Shown here in pieces: positions 24,842-31,331 of a stretch of 64,000 nucleotides of DNA; positions within the stretch are counted from its first letter, which is position 1, and each line of letters opens with the position of its first letter. The notes below the pieces were generated by a model that was not told the DNA's origin, searched no databases, and saw only the letters and a list, made by a program, of their open reading frames with translations. The position numbers and the translations under genes were made by a program. This stretch comes from Marivita sp046591575 (GTDB taxonomy: Bacteria > Pseudomonadota > Alphaproteobacteria > Rhodobacterales > Rhodobacteraceae): positions 56,353 through 120,352 of the forward strand of contig NZ_JBIQWA010000009.1 in NCBI RefSeq assembly GCF_046591575.1, read 5' to 3'.

Positions 24842-25462
24842 ATGGCGGAGCAGAGAAACGCAACGGAAAGACGCACACTCTGGATCGTGCTGGGTCTCAA
24901 CATCGGGCTGGCAGTCGCTTTCTTCGCCTCGGGCGCATTCGGCGAGTCAAGCGCGCTTATCGCCAATGGCCTCGACAATCTGTCGGACAGTTTCGTCTAC
25001 GCGATCAGCCTCTTCGCGCTGTCCCGCTCCGCCAAGTGGAAGCGCGGAGCGGCGAACGTTTCGGGCGGCCTGCTGATCCTCTTCGCCCTTGGAATCCTGT
25101 ATGACGCGTGGCGCCGCTACGTCGGCGGATCGGATCCTCTTGGCACGATCATGATTGTCATGGCGCTGGTAGCGGCGGCCATCAACGCACTTTGCGTCTG
25201 GCTGCTGGCACGGCTTCGCGATCCAGACGTAAACATCCGAGCGGCGAATACGTTCAGCTGGAACGACTTCGCGGCCAATCTCGGAATCGTCGTCGCAGGC
25301 GGGCTCGTAGCCTGGCTCGGAACGAATTGGCCGGACCTTGTCGTGGGCGTGATTGTCGCCGGCATCGCGGCCTGGGGTGGCGTCGGAATCCTGAGAGACG
25401 CGCATGGTGAACACCACAAGGCGGTGCACAATGACGATCAGGTAACCAAGGACTCGGCCTGA
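24842..25462 (+). CDS. CDF-type cation transporter, short form
   Basis: Inner-membrane cation diffusion facilitator of 206 aa with about six TMs and no cytoplasmic C-terminal domain. The metal-site helices read IANGLDNLSDS (TM2) and SWNDFAANLG (TM5), with Asn/Asp in place of the usual His/Asp pairs, so its metal preference may be unusual. The C-terminus ends GEHHKAVHNDD, with three His. It starts 82 nt after merR, with no MerR dyad in between, so it may be read through from the merR promoter. Confidence 0.8.
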   Translation: MAEQRNATERRTLWIVLGLNIGLAVAFFASGAFGESSALIANGLDNLSDSFVYAISLFALSRSAKWKRGAANVSGGLLILFALGILYDAWRRYVGGSDPLGTIMIVMALVAAAINALCVWLLARLRDPDVNIRAANTFSWNDFAANLGIVVAGGLVAWLGTNWPDLVVGVIVAGIAAWGGVGILRDAHGEHHKAVHNDDQVTKDSA

Positions 25463-25471
25463 AATCGGGGC

Positions 25472-25502
25472 TTGAAGCTACAGTGACTGTAGCAACTACA
25501 TA
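25472..25502 (+). promoter_or_regulatory. MerR-type promoter of the transglutaminase/CDF operon
   Basis: TTGAAG (25472-25477) and TACATA (25497-25502) with an exact 19-bp spacer containing CTACAGTGACTGTAG, a near-perfect dyad. It lies 30 nt before the GTG of the transglutaminase-like gene. Confidence 0.75.
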
Positions 25503-25531
25503 TTCTCGTGAACGATTCGAGGAGGTATCCC

Positions 25532-26095
25532 GTGAACCCCGCCGACCCTCATTTGGCCAAAACCCGGCTGCTGGATTTTGACGCGACCTCAATTGCAAAA
25601 CTGATCGAGGAGCGCGGCTGGGCAGACCTTCCCAGCGACGACCGAATTGGGGCCATCTACGATTTCGTCAGGAACGAGATTACCTTCGGCTACAACCGCG
25701 CCGACGACATTCCGGCGTCCGAGGTCCTCGCAGATGGCCACGGGCAGTGCAACACCAAGGGCACGCTCCTCATGGCCCTGCTGCGTGGCGTGGGAGTTCG
25801 CTGCCGACTGCACGGGTTCACAATCCACAAGGCGCTTCAGAGAGGCGTCGTTCCGGAACTCGTCTATCCCCTCGCGCCGTCCGAAATCCTCCACTCCTGG
25901 GTAGAGGTGGACTTGGGCGACGGATGGGTCAATCACCGCCAGAACTTCGGATTTGTGCGCGACTTGCTCTATCGCCACGTCATCCGTCACTGGATGAATG
26001 CCAGGGTTCGCCGCATCCGCCGCGGAATCTTGCCGCCGGTCCCCGGATTCGATCGGCCGAACCACCGCCATGAGGAGACGAACCGTGCCGCATGA
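25532..26095 (+). CDS. Transglutaminase-like cysteine protease-fold protein
   Basis: Cytoplasmic protein of 187 aa with a transglutaminase-like core. The catalytic Cys is in GHGQCNTKGTLLMALLR and the His in LHSWVEVDLGDGWVNH; an Asp in the following region completes the usual triad. Most bacterial members are proteases or of unknown role. GTG 25532 is preferred over GTG 25508 because AGGAGG lies 6 nt upstream. It overlaps the CDF gene by 11 nt and is first in an operon behind a MerR-type promoter. A metal-linked role is inferred from that context only. Confidence 0.8.
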   Translation: MNPADPHLAKTRLLDFDATSIAKLIEERGWADLPSDDRIGAIYDFVRNEITFGYNRADDIPASEVLADGHGQCNTKGTLLMALLRGVGVRCRLHGFTIHKALQRGVVPELVYPLAPSEILHSWVEVDLGDGWVNHRQNFGFVRDLLYRHVIRHWMNARVRRIRRGILPPVPGFDRPNHRHEETNRAA

Positions 26096-27050
26096 TCACG
26101 GCCACGCCCACATCGATCCTCAATCCGGTGATCGTCGCGTCTCCATCGCCATCTGGGCCAACGGCCTCCTGACGGTCGCGCAGATCGTCGGCGGGATCCT
26201 TTCCGGCAGCCTCGCGCTGATCGCGGATGCCCTCCACAATTTCTCGGACATGGCGTCGCTGGTGATCGCCTTCTTCGCGCGTAAGATCGCTCGCCGCCCG
26301 GCGGACAAGCGCATGACCTTCGGCTATGGGCGGGTAGAAATCGTCGCAGCGCTCATCAACTACACGACACTTATCCTGATCGGCTTCTACCTGATCTACG
26401 AGGGTGGCATGCGCATGATCGACCCACCAGAGGTACAGGGCTGGACGGTGGTGATCCTGGGCGGTGTGGCACTGGTCGTCGACACGTTGACGGCGCTGCT
26501 CACCTATTCGATGCAGAAAGGCAGCGTGAACATCCGTGCGCTCTTCCTGCACAACCTATCGGACGCTTTGGCCTCCGTGGCGGTCATCATCGGCGGCTCG
26601 CTCATCCTCCTCTACAACATGCGGTGGGTCGACCCGGCGATCACCATCGGCATCGCTCTCTACATCCTCTACCTCGCATTTACCGAGATCGGCGGTCCGA
26701 TTCGGACGCTGATGCTCGGCAGTCCACCGGACATCGATAATGAAACCGTCGTTCAGGCGATGCGGGGTGTGGATGGTGTCGCGGACGTTCATCACGTGCA
26801 TCTGTGGCAGATGCAGGAGCACGAGGCGGCTCTGGACTGCCACGTCGTGCTGACAGCGGACGGCTGGGGTCAAATCGAAAAGATCAAGGCCGCGATCAAG
26901 GACCGGCTGAAGGACGATTTCAGCATCGGTCATTCGAGTCTGGAATTTGAGCATGAAGACCGCGCACACGAAAACGCTGACCTTTACGGTCACGGCAAAC
27001 CGGAAAAAGAGGAGGAAAACCATGTTCACCGAGACACTGACAGCTCATGA
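26085..27050 (+). CDS. CzcD-like cation diffusion facilitator
   Basis: Zn/Cd/Co proton antiporter of 321 aa with six TMs and a C-terminal cytoplasmic domain. The metal-site motifs are intact: ALIADALHNFSDMAS (H-x-x-x-D, TM2) and LFLHNLSDALAS (H-x-x-x-D, TM5). N- and C-termini are His-rich (PHDHGHAHID; EEENHVHRD). GTG 26085 has AGGAG 7 nt upstream. It is the full-length counterpart of the short CDF at 24842, here coupled to the transglutaminase gene. Confidence 0.93.
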   Translation: MPHDHGHAHIDPQSGDRRVSIAIWANGLLTVAQIVGGILSGSLALIADALHNFSDMASLVIAFFARKIARRPADKRMTFGYGRVEIVAALINYTTLILIGFYLIYEGGMRMIDPPEVQGWTVVILGGVALVVDTLTALLTYSMQKGSVNIRALFLHNLSDALASVAVIIGGSLILLYNMRWVDPAITIGIALYILYLAFTEIGGPIRTLMLGSPPDIDNETVVQAMRGVDGVADVHHVHLWQMQEHEAALDCHVVLTADGWGQIEKIKAAIKDRLKDDFSIGHSSLEFEHEDRAHENADLYGHGKPEKEEENHVHRDTDSS

Positions 27051-27333
27051 CGACACGATTGGCCTCGCCTGCGAGGGCAAGCTCAGCGAAAGCGACCTGA
27101 AACGGATGCACGCCCTGCTTCATGAGCGCCTGCAAGAGACAAGTAAGCCCGGCCTGGTTCTCGATCTCACGAGGTTCGAAGGCTACGATGGGCCGTCCGC
27201 TCTGCTCGAAGATCTGAAAATCGACACAGCCCATAGGAATGACTTCCGCCGCGTCGCTGTGGTGGGCGAAGGGGCTTTGTTGGAGTGGGGAACCAGGTTC
27301 GCCGACGTGCTGACCACGGCAGAACTCCGTTAG
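27022..27333 (+). CDS. SpoIIAA-like (STAS-fold) protein
   Basis: Small cytoplasmic protein of 103 aa resembling the SpoIIAA-like family: alternating strands and helices with VLDLTRFEGYDGPSALLEDL and FRRVAVVGEGALLEWG. Members are thought to be regulatory or lipid-binding; no function is established here. ATG 27022 has AGGAGG 7 nt upstream and overlaps the CDF gene by 29 nt, so it is the last gene of the 25532 operon. Confidence 0.75.
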   Translation: MFTETLTAHDDTIGLACEGKLSESDLKRMHALLHERLQETSKPGLVLDLTRFEGYDGPSALLEDLKIDTAHRNDFRRVAVVGEGALLEWGTRFADVLTTAELR

Positions 27334-27494
27334 TTCGACCCGGCGGAAATGAAGGCGGCAATCGCCTGGGCAAGTGAAAGGTAGAGTAGCTTTCAATCAG
27401 ATGCCTTCGCAGAAGACAGCATCTGTTCGAAACCATAAACAAAAGAACTACAGCAGTTGCGAGACCCAAGAGCAATCCGAAAGTTCTGAACATG
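27167..27494 (-). CDS. Possible small membrane protein
   Basis: The start is well marked: AAAGGAG 5 nt before an ATG, then one clear TM helix (MFRTFGLLLGLATAVVLLFM). After residue 54 the frame runs antisense to the SpoIIAA-like gene with a Pro/Arg-rich sequence of no coding character, so the native gene may have ended earlier and been frameshifted. It is best treated as a possible short or decayed gene. Confidence 0.3.
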
Positions 27495-27630
27495 GTCGCT
27501 CCTTTCGCAAAGGAGTAACTTTGGTACGGTGGCACTGCCCTTGCCGGGGCATTATCAAATCGTAATGTTTTAGCGGCTCAGGGCGCCAGTTGGTTAACAT
27601 AAACTTCATTATGCGACTTTATACTTAGCG

Positions 27631-27653
27631 TTGCGATAGTATATTATTGTATG
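27631..27653. promoter_or_regulatory. Transfer-region operator, copy 1
   Basis: Contains GATAGTATATTATT, 13 of 14 to the palindrome GATArTATAyTATC found intact at 29667-29680. It is 34 nt before the start of the exported protein at 27687. Confidence 0.45.
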
Positions 27654-27686
27654 TATGCTGAACTCCTATCACGGAGGCTCCACAGC

Positions 27687-28382
27687 ATGCGCCATTTACT
27701 CAAGAAGCTCCTCCCCTCGGTCGCAGTCGCTTTGACCGTGACAGGTTCTTCGCTGCCAATACCCGCCCGCGCGCAGACATACCCGATCGATTGCGCGATC
27801 CTCTTGTGCCTGTCTGGCGGCTGGCCTGCTTCCGTCCCTTGCGCCCGAGCCCGCGCCGAATTTATCCGGCGGATTACACCTTGGCCGGTCGAACCACCGC
27901 TGCAAATCTGGCGCTGTCCCATGGGCGCCTCCTACGAGAACGATCGGTTAAAAAACAACGCTGGCGGCATCTTTGAAGCCTTGTACCGAACCGACAGCCG
28001 TCGACCGCTTCAATCCTTGCCAGTAGATAATCTCGTTCCCACCGACCTCGCCCTGCGGCTCGTTCAGGACCGCGCGGACATCGATATCAGCGGGCCGGAG
28101 TTCAATTTCGTGCGGTCCATCCGCGTCTTCGATGTACGGTATGCACGACAGCACGAGTCCGGGCGCGATGGGGATTGTAACCGAAGCGCGACCGTGGTCC
28201 TCGGCACCTACGGGACCCAAGGCGATTTCTCATGGCAGCGATCTTCGATAACTGCCCTGCCCGAGGCCCATGTGGGACTTGAACGTTGGGGCGAGCATTG
28301 CCCTGGCATTTATCACCGATCCGTCTTCGTCGATTGGCGTGACTATGACGGCAACTACGGGTTCGAGCAGGTGAACTACTGA
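27687..28382 (+). CDS. Exported protein of the transfer region, unknown
   Basis: Product of 231 aa with a signal peptide (LLPSVAVALTVTGSSLPIPARA) and a mature part with six Cys (including CAILLCLSGGWPASVPCARA, DGDCNR, GEHCPG) that could form disulfides. No domain recognised. ATG 27687 has GGAGG 10 nt upstream. It lies at the edge of the virB cluster and shares an operator motif with virB and mob, so a conjugation-related surface role is plausible but unproven. Confidence 0.6.
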   Translation: MRHLLKKLLPSVAVALTVTGSSLPIPARAQTYPIDCAILLCLSGGWPASVPCARARAEFIRRITPWPVEPPLQIWRCPMGASYENDRLKNNAGGIFEALYRTDSRRPLQSLPVDNLVPTDLALRLVQDRADIDISGPEFNFVRSIRVFDVRYARQHESGRDGDCNRSATVVLGTYGTQGDFSWQRSSITALPEAHVGLERWGEHCPGIYHRSVFVDWRDYDGNYGFEQVNY

Positions 28383-28502
28383 CCTGCCGCTACGTAGATT
28401 TGTCATGGAAGACGGCTTCTTTGGCTTGCACGACCGCACCGCATACGCTTCGCGGTCCACATGCTGTTTGGCGTTTAGGCAAACACCGCGGGTTCGCTCT
28501 GT

Positions 28503-28730
28503 TCACCCGTCGTCGCTTCTTCCGATCCTCGTCAGCGCATCGAAGTCGATTTCTTGCTTCTGTTCGTCACTTATATCCGGCCGGGTTTCCGATACCGGCT
28601 GGGGCCCTTGGACGTCCCACATCACCGCATGTGAGCCTGTCCTCCAGCGATAAACCCAACCAACAACACTGCACCCATCGGTCCCGATCAGATTGGCGAT
28701 CGCGACGCCCTCACCCTTATCTTCGTTCAC
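28503..28730 (-). CDS. Small acidic protein, unknown
   Basis: Product of 75 aa (N-terminus MNEDKGEGVAIANLIGTDGC) with a coherent, protein-like composition: GWVYRWRTGSHAVMWDVQGP, then an acidic tail with DISDEQKQEIDFDAL. The GTG at 28730 overlaps the stop of an upstream frame (GTGA), the typical sign of translational coupling. No family recognised. It lies between the Xre regulator and the exported protein at 27687. Confidence 0.5.
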   Translation of the reverse strand: MNEDKGEGVAIANLIGTDGCSVVGWVYRWRTGSHAVMWDVQGPQPVSETRPDISDEQKQEIDFDALTRIGRSDDG

Positions 28731-28858
28731 TGTTTACTGGCTTCCTGCACTGCGGCGCTGCGAATTGCGGCGTGGGGTTGCAGAGCGTTCACTACGACCG
28801 CGCGCCGGGCTTCTTTGATGTTGGCTAACTGGTCCTCGATGAGGAAATGATCATCAGA
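28727..28858 (-). pseudogene. 3' part of a small gene that has lost its start
   Basis: The frame reads SDDHFLIEDQLANIKEARRA and continues VVVNALQPHAAIRSAAVQEA to a TGA that overlaps the GTG of the next gene. It has the composition of a real helical protein, but no ATG, GTG or TTG precedes it before an upstream stop at about 28892. In another frame just upstream, ELLRTREPTFPV would continue it if one base were lost near 28858, so a frameshift is likely. Confidence 0.4.
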
Positions 28859-28899
28859 CCGGGAAAGTGGGTTCCCGTGTTCTCAACAATTCATTGGCT

Positions 28900-29157
28900 T
28901 CAAATCCTGTGGTCGGGCTCCGTGGCGGCTTCAACGATCGCCAGAACCTCGAACGGGTCAAAGCCGATGGCGCGCGCCAAGACGACCAGCTCGACAACGT
29001 CGACCCGGCGCTGGCCGCTCTCAAGGCGGGCAATAAGGGACTGGTGGCATCTGAGCCTGTCTGCCAGGTCTTTCTGACCAAGGCCCGCTTTGACACGGGC
29101 GTCGACCAACGCCTGACAGAGTGCCACTTGTCCCTTGCTTCTGATTGTCTTTGCCAC
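28900..29157 (-). CDS. Xre-family regulator
   Basis: Helix-turn-helix protein of 85 aa. The HTH is LGQKDLADRLRCHQSLIARLESGQRR, a classic Xre/Cro pattern, followed by VDVVELVVLARAIGFDPFEVL. The GTG at 29157 is preceded by AGGT. A perfect 21-bp palindrome (29159-29179) covers its ribosome-binding site, which predicts autoregulation. Its place between the small genes and the virB operon suggests that it controls plasmid transfer. Confidence 0.85.
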   Translation of the reverse strand: MAKTIRSKGQVALCQALVDARVKAGLGQKDLADRLRCHQSLIARLESGQRRVDVVELVVLARAIGFDPFEVLAIVEAATEPDHRI

Positions 29158-29158
29158 G

Positions 29159-29179
29159 CGTCACATACCTTTTGTGACG
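29159..29179. promoter_or_regulatory. Palindromic operator at the Xre gene start
   Basis: CGTCACA-TACCTTT-TGTGACG: perfect 7-bp arms with a 7-nt spacer, one base upstream of the GTG start and overlapping the ribosome-binding site. A further dyad TATCTA/TAGATA lies at 29201-29217. Confidence 0.6.
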
Positions 29180-29281
29180 TCGCTAGCGGATGAAATCTGT
29201 TATCTAAAAAGTAGATATATGAGGGTGTTATCGGCGTCTGGTTTCCATGGGCTGCAAGTCTGATGCTCCCGAGGTTGCCCA

Positions 29282-29575
29282 TCAATCCCCTACCAATTGC
29301 AGAAATCGGCCGTAGTCCTCGCTGACTTCCCGCGCTTCTTCGAACGCGCGGGCGCGTTCGCTGTCGAGGCAACGGAAATAGCTCTGGATATCCCGGATGT
29401 AATTTTCGAAATCGCTGCGGATGATAGCCGCATAGTCCCGCGCGGCCTGCGAATCACTTGGCAGGAAGGGACGGGGTGGAGCGAAGCAGGATTCCGCCAA
29501 AACCGGCCCGGGAACGCAGATCAGAAGGGCCAGAGCTTGCAATGGGAGCAGGCATATCAACCTCGGGTTTCTCAA
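29282..29575 (-). CDS. Small exported protein, unknown
   Basis: Product of about 97 aa with a signal peptide (LICLLPLQALALLICVPGPVLA) and two Cys in the mature part (ESCFAPP and SYFRCLDSER), then a helical acidic C-terminus. TTG 29575 is chosen because AAGGAG lies 8 nt upstream; GTG 29602 is in frame. No family recognised. It diverges from the virB operon across the operator at 29663-29684. Confidence 0.55.
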   Translation of the reverse strand: MRNPRLICLLPLQALALLICVPGPVLAESCFAPPRPFLPSDSQAARDYAAIIRSDFENYIRDIQSYFRCLDSERARAFEEAREVSEDYGRFLQLVGD

Positions 29576-29662
29576 ACCTGTTATCTCCTTGATCGCGGAC
29601 ACTGGCCGAGACTAGTGTTTGCGTGACCAAACTACAGCTAAAGCACGATATTACATCTTGCG

Positions 29663-29684
29663 GTTGATAATATACTATCGTAAC
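29663..29684. promoter_or_regulatory. Transfer-region operator, copy 2 (virB operon)
   Basis: GATAATATACTATC is palindromic at 12 of 14 positions, flanked by GTT and GTAAC. It lies 48 nt before the first gene of the virB operon. Related copies are at 27631 and 53844. TATACT inside it could also act as a -10 element. Confidence 0.5.
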
Positions 29685-29731
29685 TCTGGGCTTCAAGTAG
29701 GAATGCCTGGGGTCGCGCCATTGGAGAAAGC

Positions 29732-30112
29732 GTGAGCCGGGCCATGAACTGGGACATCGAAGCACCAAATGTGGTTACGGAAGCCAGGTTCCGCGAGCTC
29801 GTGGAAAGCGGCTATAGCGCAGAAATCCTGTGCCAGGAGTCGGCACACAAGAAAGGCCCCAGCTATTACGGGGTCTGGATCATGCGCGTTGTCTCTGATG
29901 ATGGCGTGGAAAAGCTCCTCGTCACCGCCCGCACGCGGACGACCTACAACGATATCAAGATCCGCGAGTTCAAGACGATCTCCGGCGTGGTGTCTTTCTT
30001 CATTGGCCTTGGCTTTGCGCATGTCGACCTGCCGCTTGAGGCGGGGACAAGCCGTACGCACAAACTTGCGCCGTCAGACAAAGCCCCATCAGCCAAGGGC
30101 GCTGACAACTAA
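29732..30112 (+). CDS. Conserved-looking cytoplasmic protein of the virB operon
   Basis: Product of 126 aa, no signal peptide. The sequence (ARFRELVESGYSAEILCQES, GVWIMRVVSDDGVEKLLVTA) looks like a small alpha/beta domain; I do not recognise the family. GTG 29732 has GGAG 6 nt upstream; ATG 29744 is also possible. It overlaps the virB1 gene by 47 nt in a different frame and appears to be the first gene of the operon. Confidence 0.6.
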   Translation: MSRAMNWDIEAPNVVTEARFRELVESGYSAEILCQESAHKKGPSYYGVWIMRVVSDDGVEKLLVTARTRTTYNDIKIREFKTISGVVSFFIGLGFAHVDLPLEAGTSRTHKLAPSDKAPSAKGADN

Positions 30113-30770
30113 CCTCGTCTGCCTCTGGCTGGTCGCCGCGCCAGCCTCCGCGCAAATGGTGCTGGTCATGGAGAGCGACGGCTCCCTGATCCCGTCCCGC
30201 TCCCAAAGCAGCTTTGCTCGAAACTACAATGACGGCATCGGTCAGGGTTCGGCCTCCGATGGGATCGCGATCTTCGGCGAGGTAGAGGCCGAGCAAGAGG
30301 GCGTCCAAGTCGAGGCCCTTGCCCGCCCGACTCCCCTGCCCCGCGCCGATGTCCTCTCCGGGATTCAGATCACGGCCTTGCGCTATGCCGGCCATCCCGG
30401 CCTGCGTCGCGCGGGGCTTTCCGTGACGGATTGGCTGGCTCTCTATCGAGCCAATATTGAGGTTGAGAGCGCCTACCGGCAGGATGCGATTTCAAGTGCA
30501 GGTGCCATTGGCCTCGGTCAATTGATGCCCGCCACTGCGCGCGATCTGGGTGTTGACCCGCGTGATCCGCTGCAAAACCTAGACGGCTCGGCCCGCTACC
30601 TCGCGATGTTGCTGGAGACATTCGGCGATCCGCGTCTTGCGCTGGCTGCCTACAACGCCGGACCCGATGCGGTCCGCCAGTATGGCGGCGTCCCCCCCTA
30701 CCGAGAAACCCAGAACCACGTGGCCCGCGTCATGGCCGTCGTGGCCCGATTGGAAGGATCAAATTCATGA
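30066..30770 (+). CDS. virB1: VirB1-like lytic transglycosylase
   Basis: Periplasmic SLT-type muramidase of 234 aa that opens peptidoglycan for the secretion channel. A signal peptide (TTNLVCLWLVAAPASAQ) precedes the domain; the catalytic Glu is in ANIEVESAYRQDAISSAGA, followed by IGLGQLMPATARDLGV and LALAAYNAGPDAV, all typical. TTG 30066 is the best start for the signal peptide but lacks a good ribosome-binding site. Its stop overlaps the virB2 ATG (ATGA). Confidence 0.88.
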   Translation: MRRQTKPHQPRALTTNLVCLWLVAAPASAQMVLVMESDGSLIPSRSQSSFARNYNDGIGQGSASDGIAIFGEVEAEQEGVQVEALARPTPLPRADVLSGIQITALRYAGHPGLRRAGLSVTDWLALYRANIEVESAYRQDAISSAGAIGLGQLMPATARDLGVDPRDPLQNLDGSARYLAMLLETFGDPRLALAAYNAGPDAVRQYGGVPPYRETQNHVARVMAVVARLEGSNS

Positions 30771-31060
30771 AACAGATTTCAAACCTCTTTGTCGCCTCGC
30801 TGGCGCTATTCCTGCTGATTGCCGAACCCGCCCTTGCACAGAGCATCGATCTCTCCCCGATCCAGAGCCTGTTACAGGGCATCGTCGATGCGCTGACCGG
30901 CCCACTTGGCGTTGTCATCGCGACGCTGGCCGTTCTCGGGGTCTTTCTCAGCTGGTTCTTCAACATCATCGACCTGCGCCAGGCGCTCTGGGTCCTCGTG
31001 GGCATCGCTGGTGTTGCCGCCGCCCCCACCATCGTTGCCGCGGTTTTTGCCGGTGGCTGA
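30767..31060 (+). CDS. virB2: VirB2-like pilin
   Basis: Major pilus subunit of the type IV secretion system, 97 aa. A signal peptide ends at PALAQS, followed by two TM helices (PLGVVIATLAVLGVFLSWFF and LWVLVGIAGVAAAPTIVAAV) separated by a short polar loop, the TrbC/VirB2 pattern. It overlaps virB1 and virB3 at both ends. Confidence 0.9.
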   Translation: MKQISNLFVASLALFLLIAEPALAQSIDLSPIQSLLQGIVDALTGPLGVVIATLAVLGVFLSWFFNIIDLRQALWVLVGIAGVAAAPTIVAAVFAGG

Positions 31061-31331
31061 GCGCGCGCCTCTCTTTCTCGGCCTCGTGCGCCCGCCCAAG
31101 CTTCTGGGCCTGCCCATCATGTACGCGATGGTCTGGCTCTTCGGTTCGGTGCTCTTGTTCGTCTGGGTCCAGCACATCGCGGTGCTGGGCGTGGCCGGCC
31201 TGCTCTATCCGGTGCTATGGAAGGCCGCGGATTGGGACCCGCGTTTCATCGACGTGATGATGACGGCCCTGCAGGAAACGCCACCTACGCGCAACCGGTC
31301 CATCCATGGCGGGGACAGCTATGCCCCGTGA
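31053..31331 (+). CDS. virB3: VirB3-like membrane protein
   Basis: Short inner-membrane protein of 92 aa with the VirB3 pattern APLFLGLVRPPKLLGLPIMY and two TM segments. GTG 31053 overlaps the end of virB2; a TTG 6 nt upstream is possible. It lies directly before virB4, with which it interacts in characterised systems. Confidence 0.88.
   Translation: MAERAPLFLGLVRPPKLLGLPIMYAMVWLFGSVLLFVWVQHIAVLGVAGLLYPVLWKAADWDPRFIDVMMTALQETPPTRNRSIHGGDSYAP

Noticed and set aside
28400..28828. A 142-codon plus-strand open frame.
   Set aside because: It is antisense to the two coupled small minus-strand frames, which have better protein character and a GTGA overlap.
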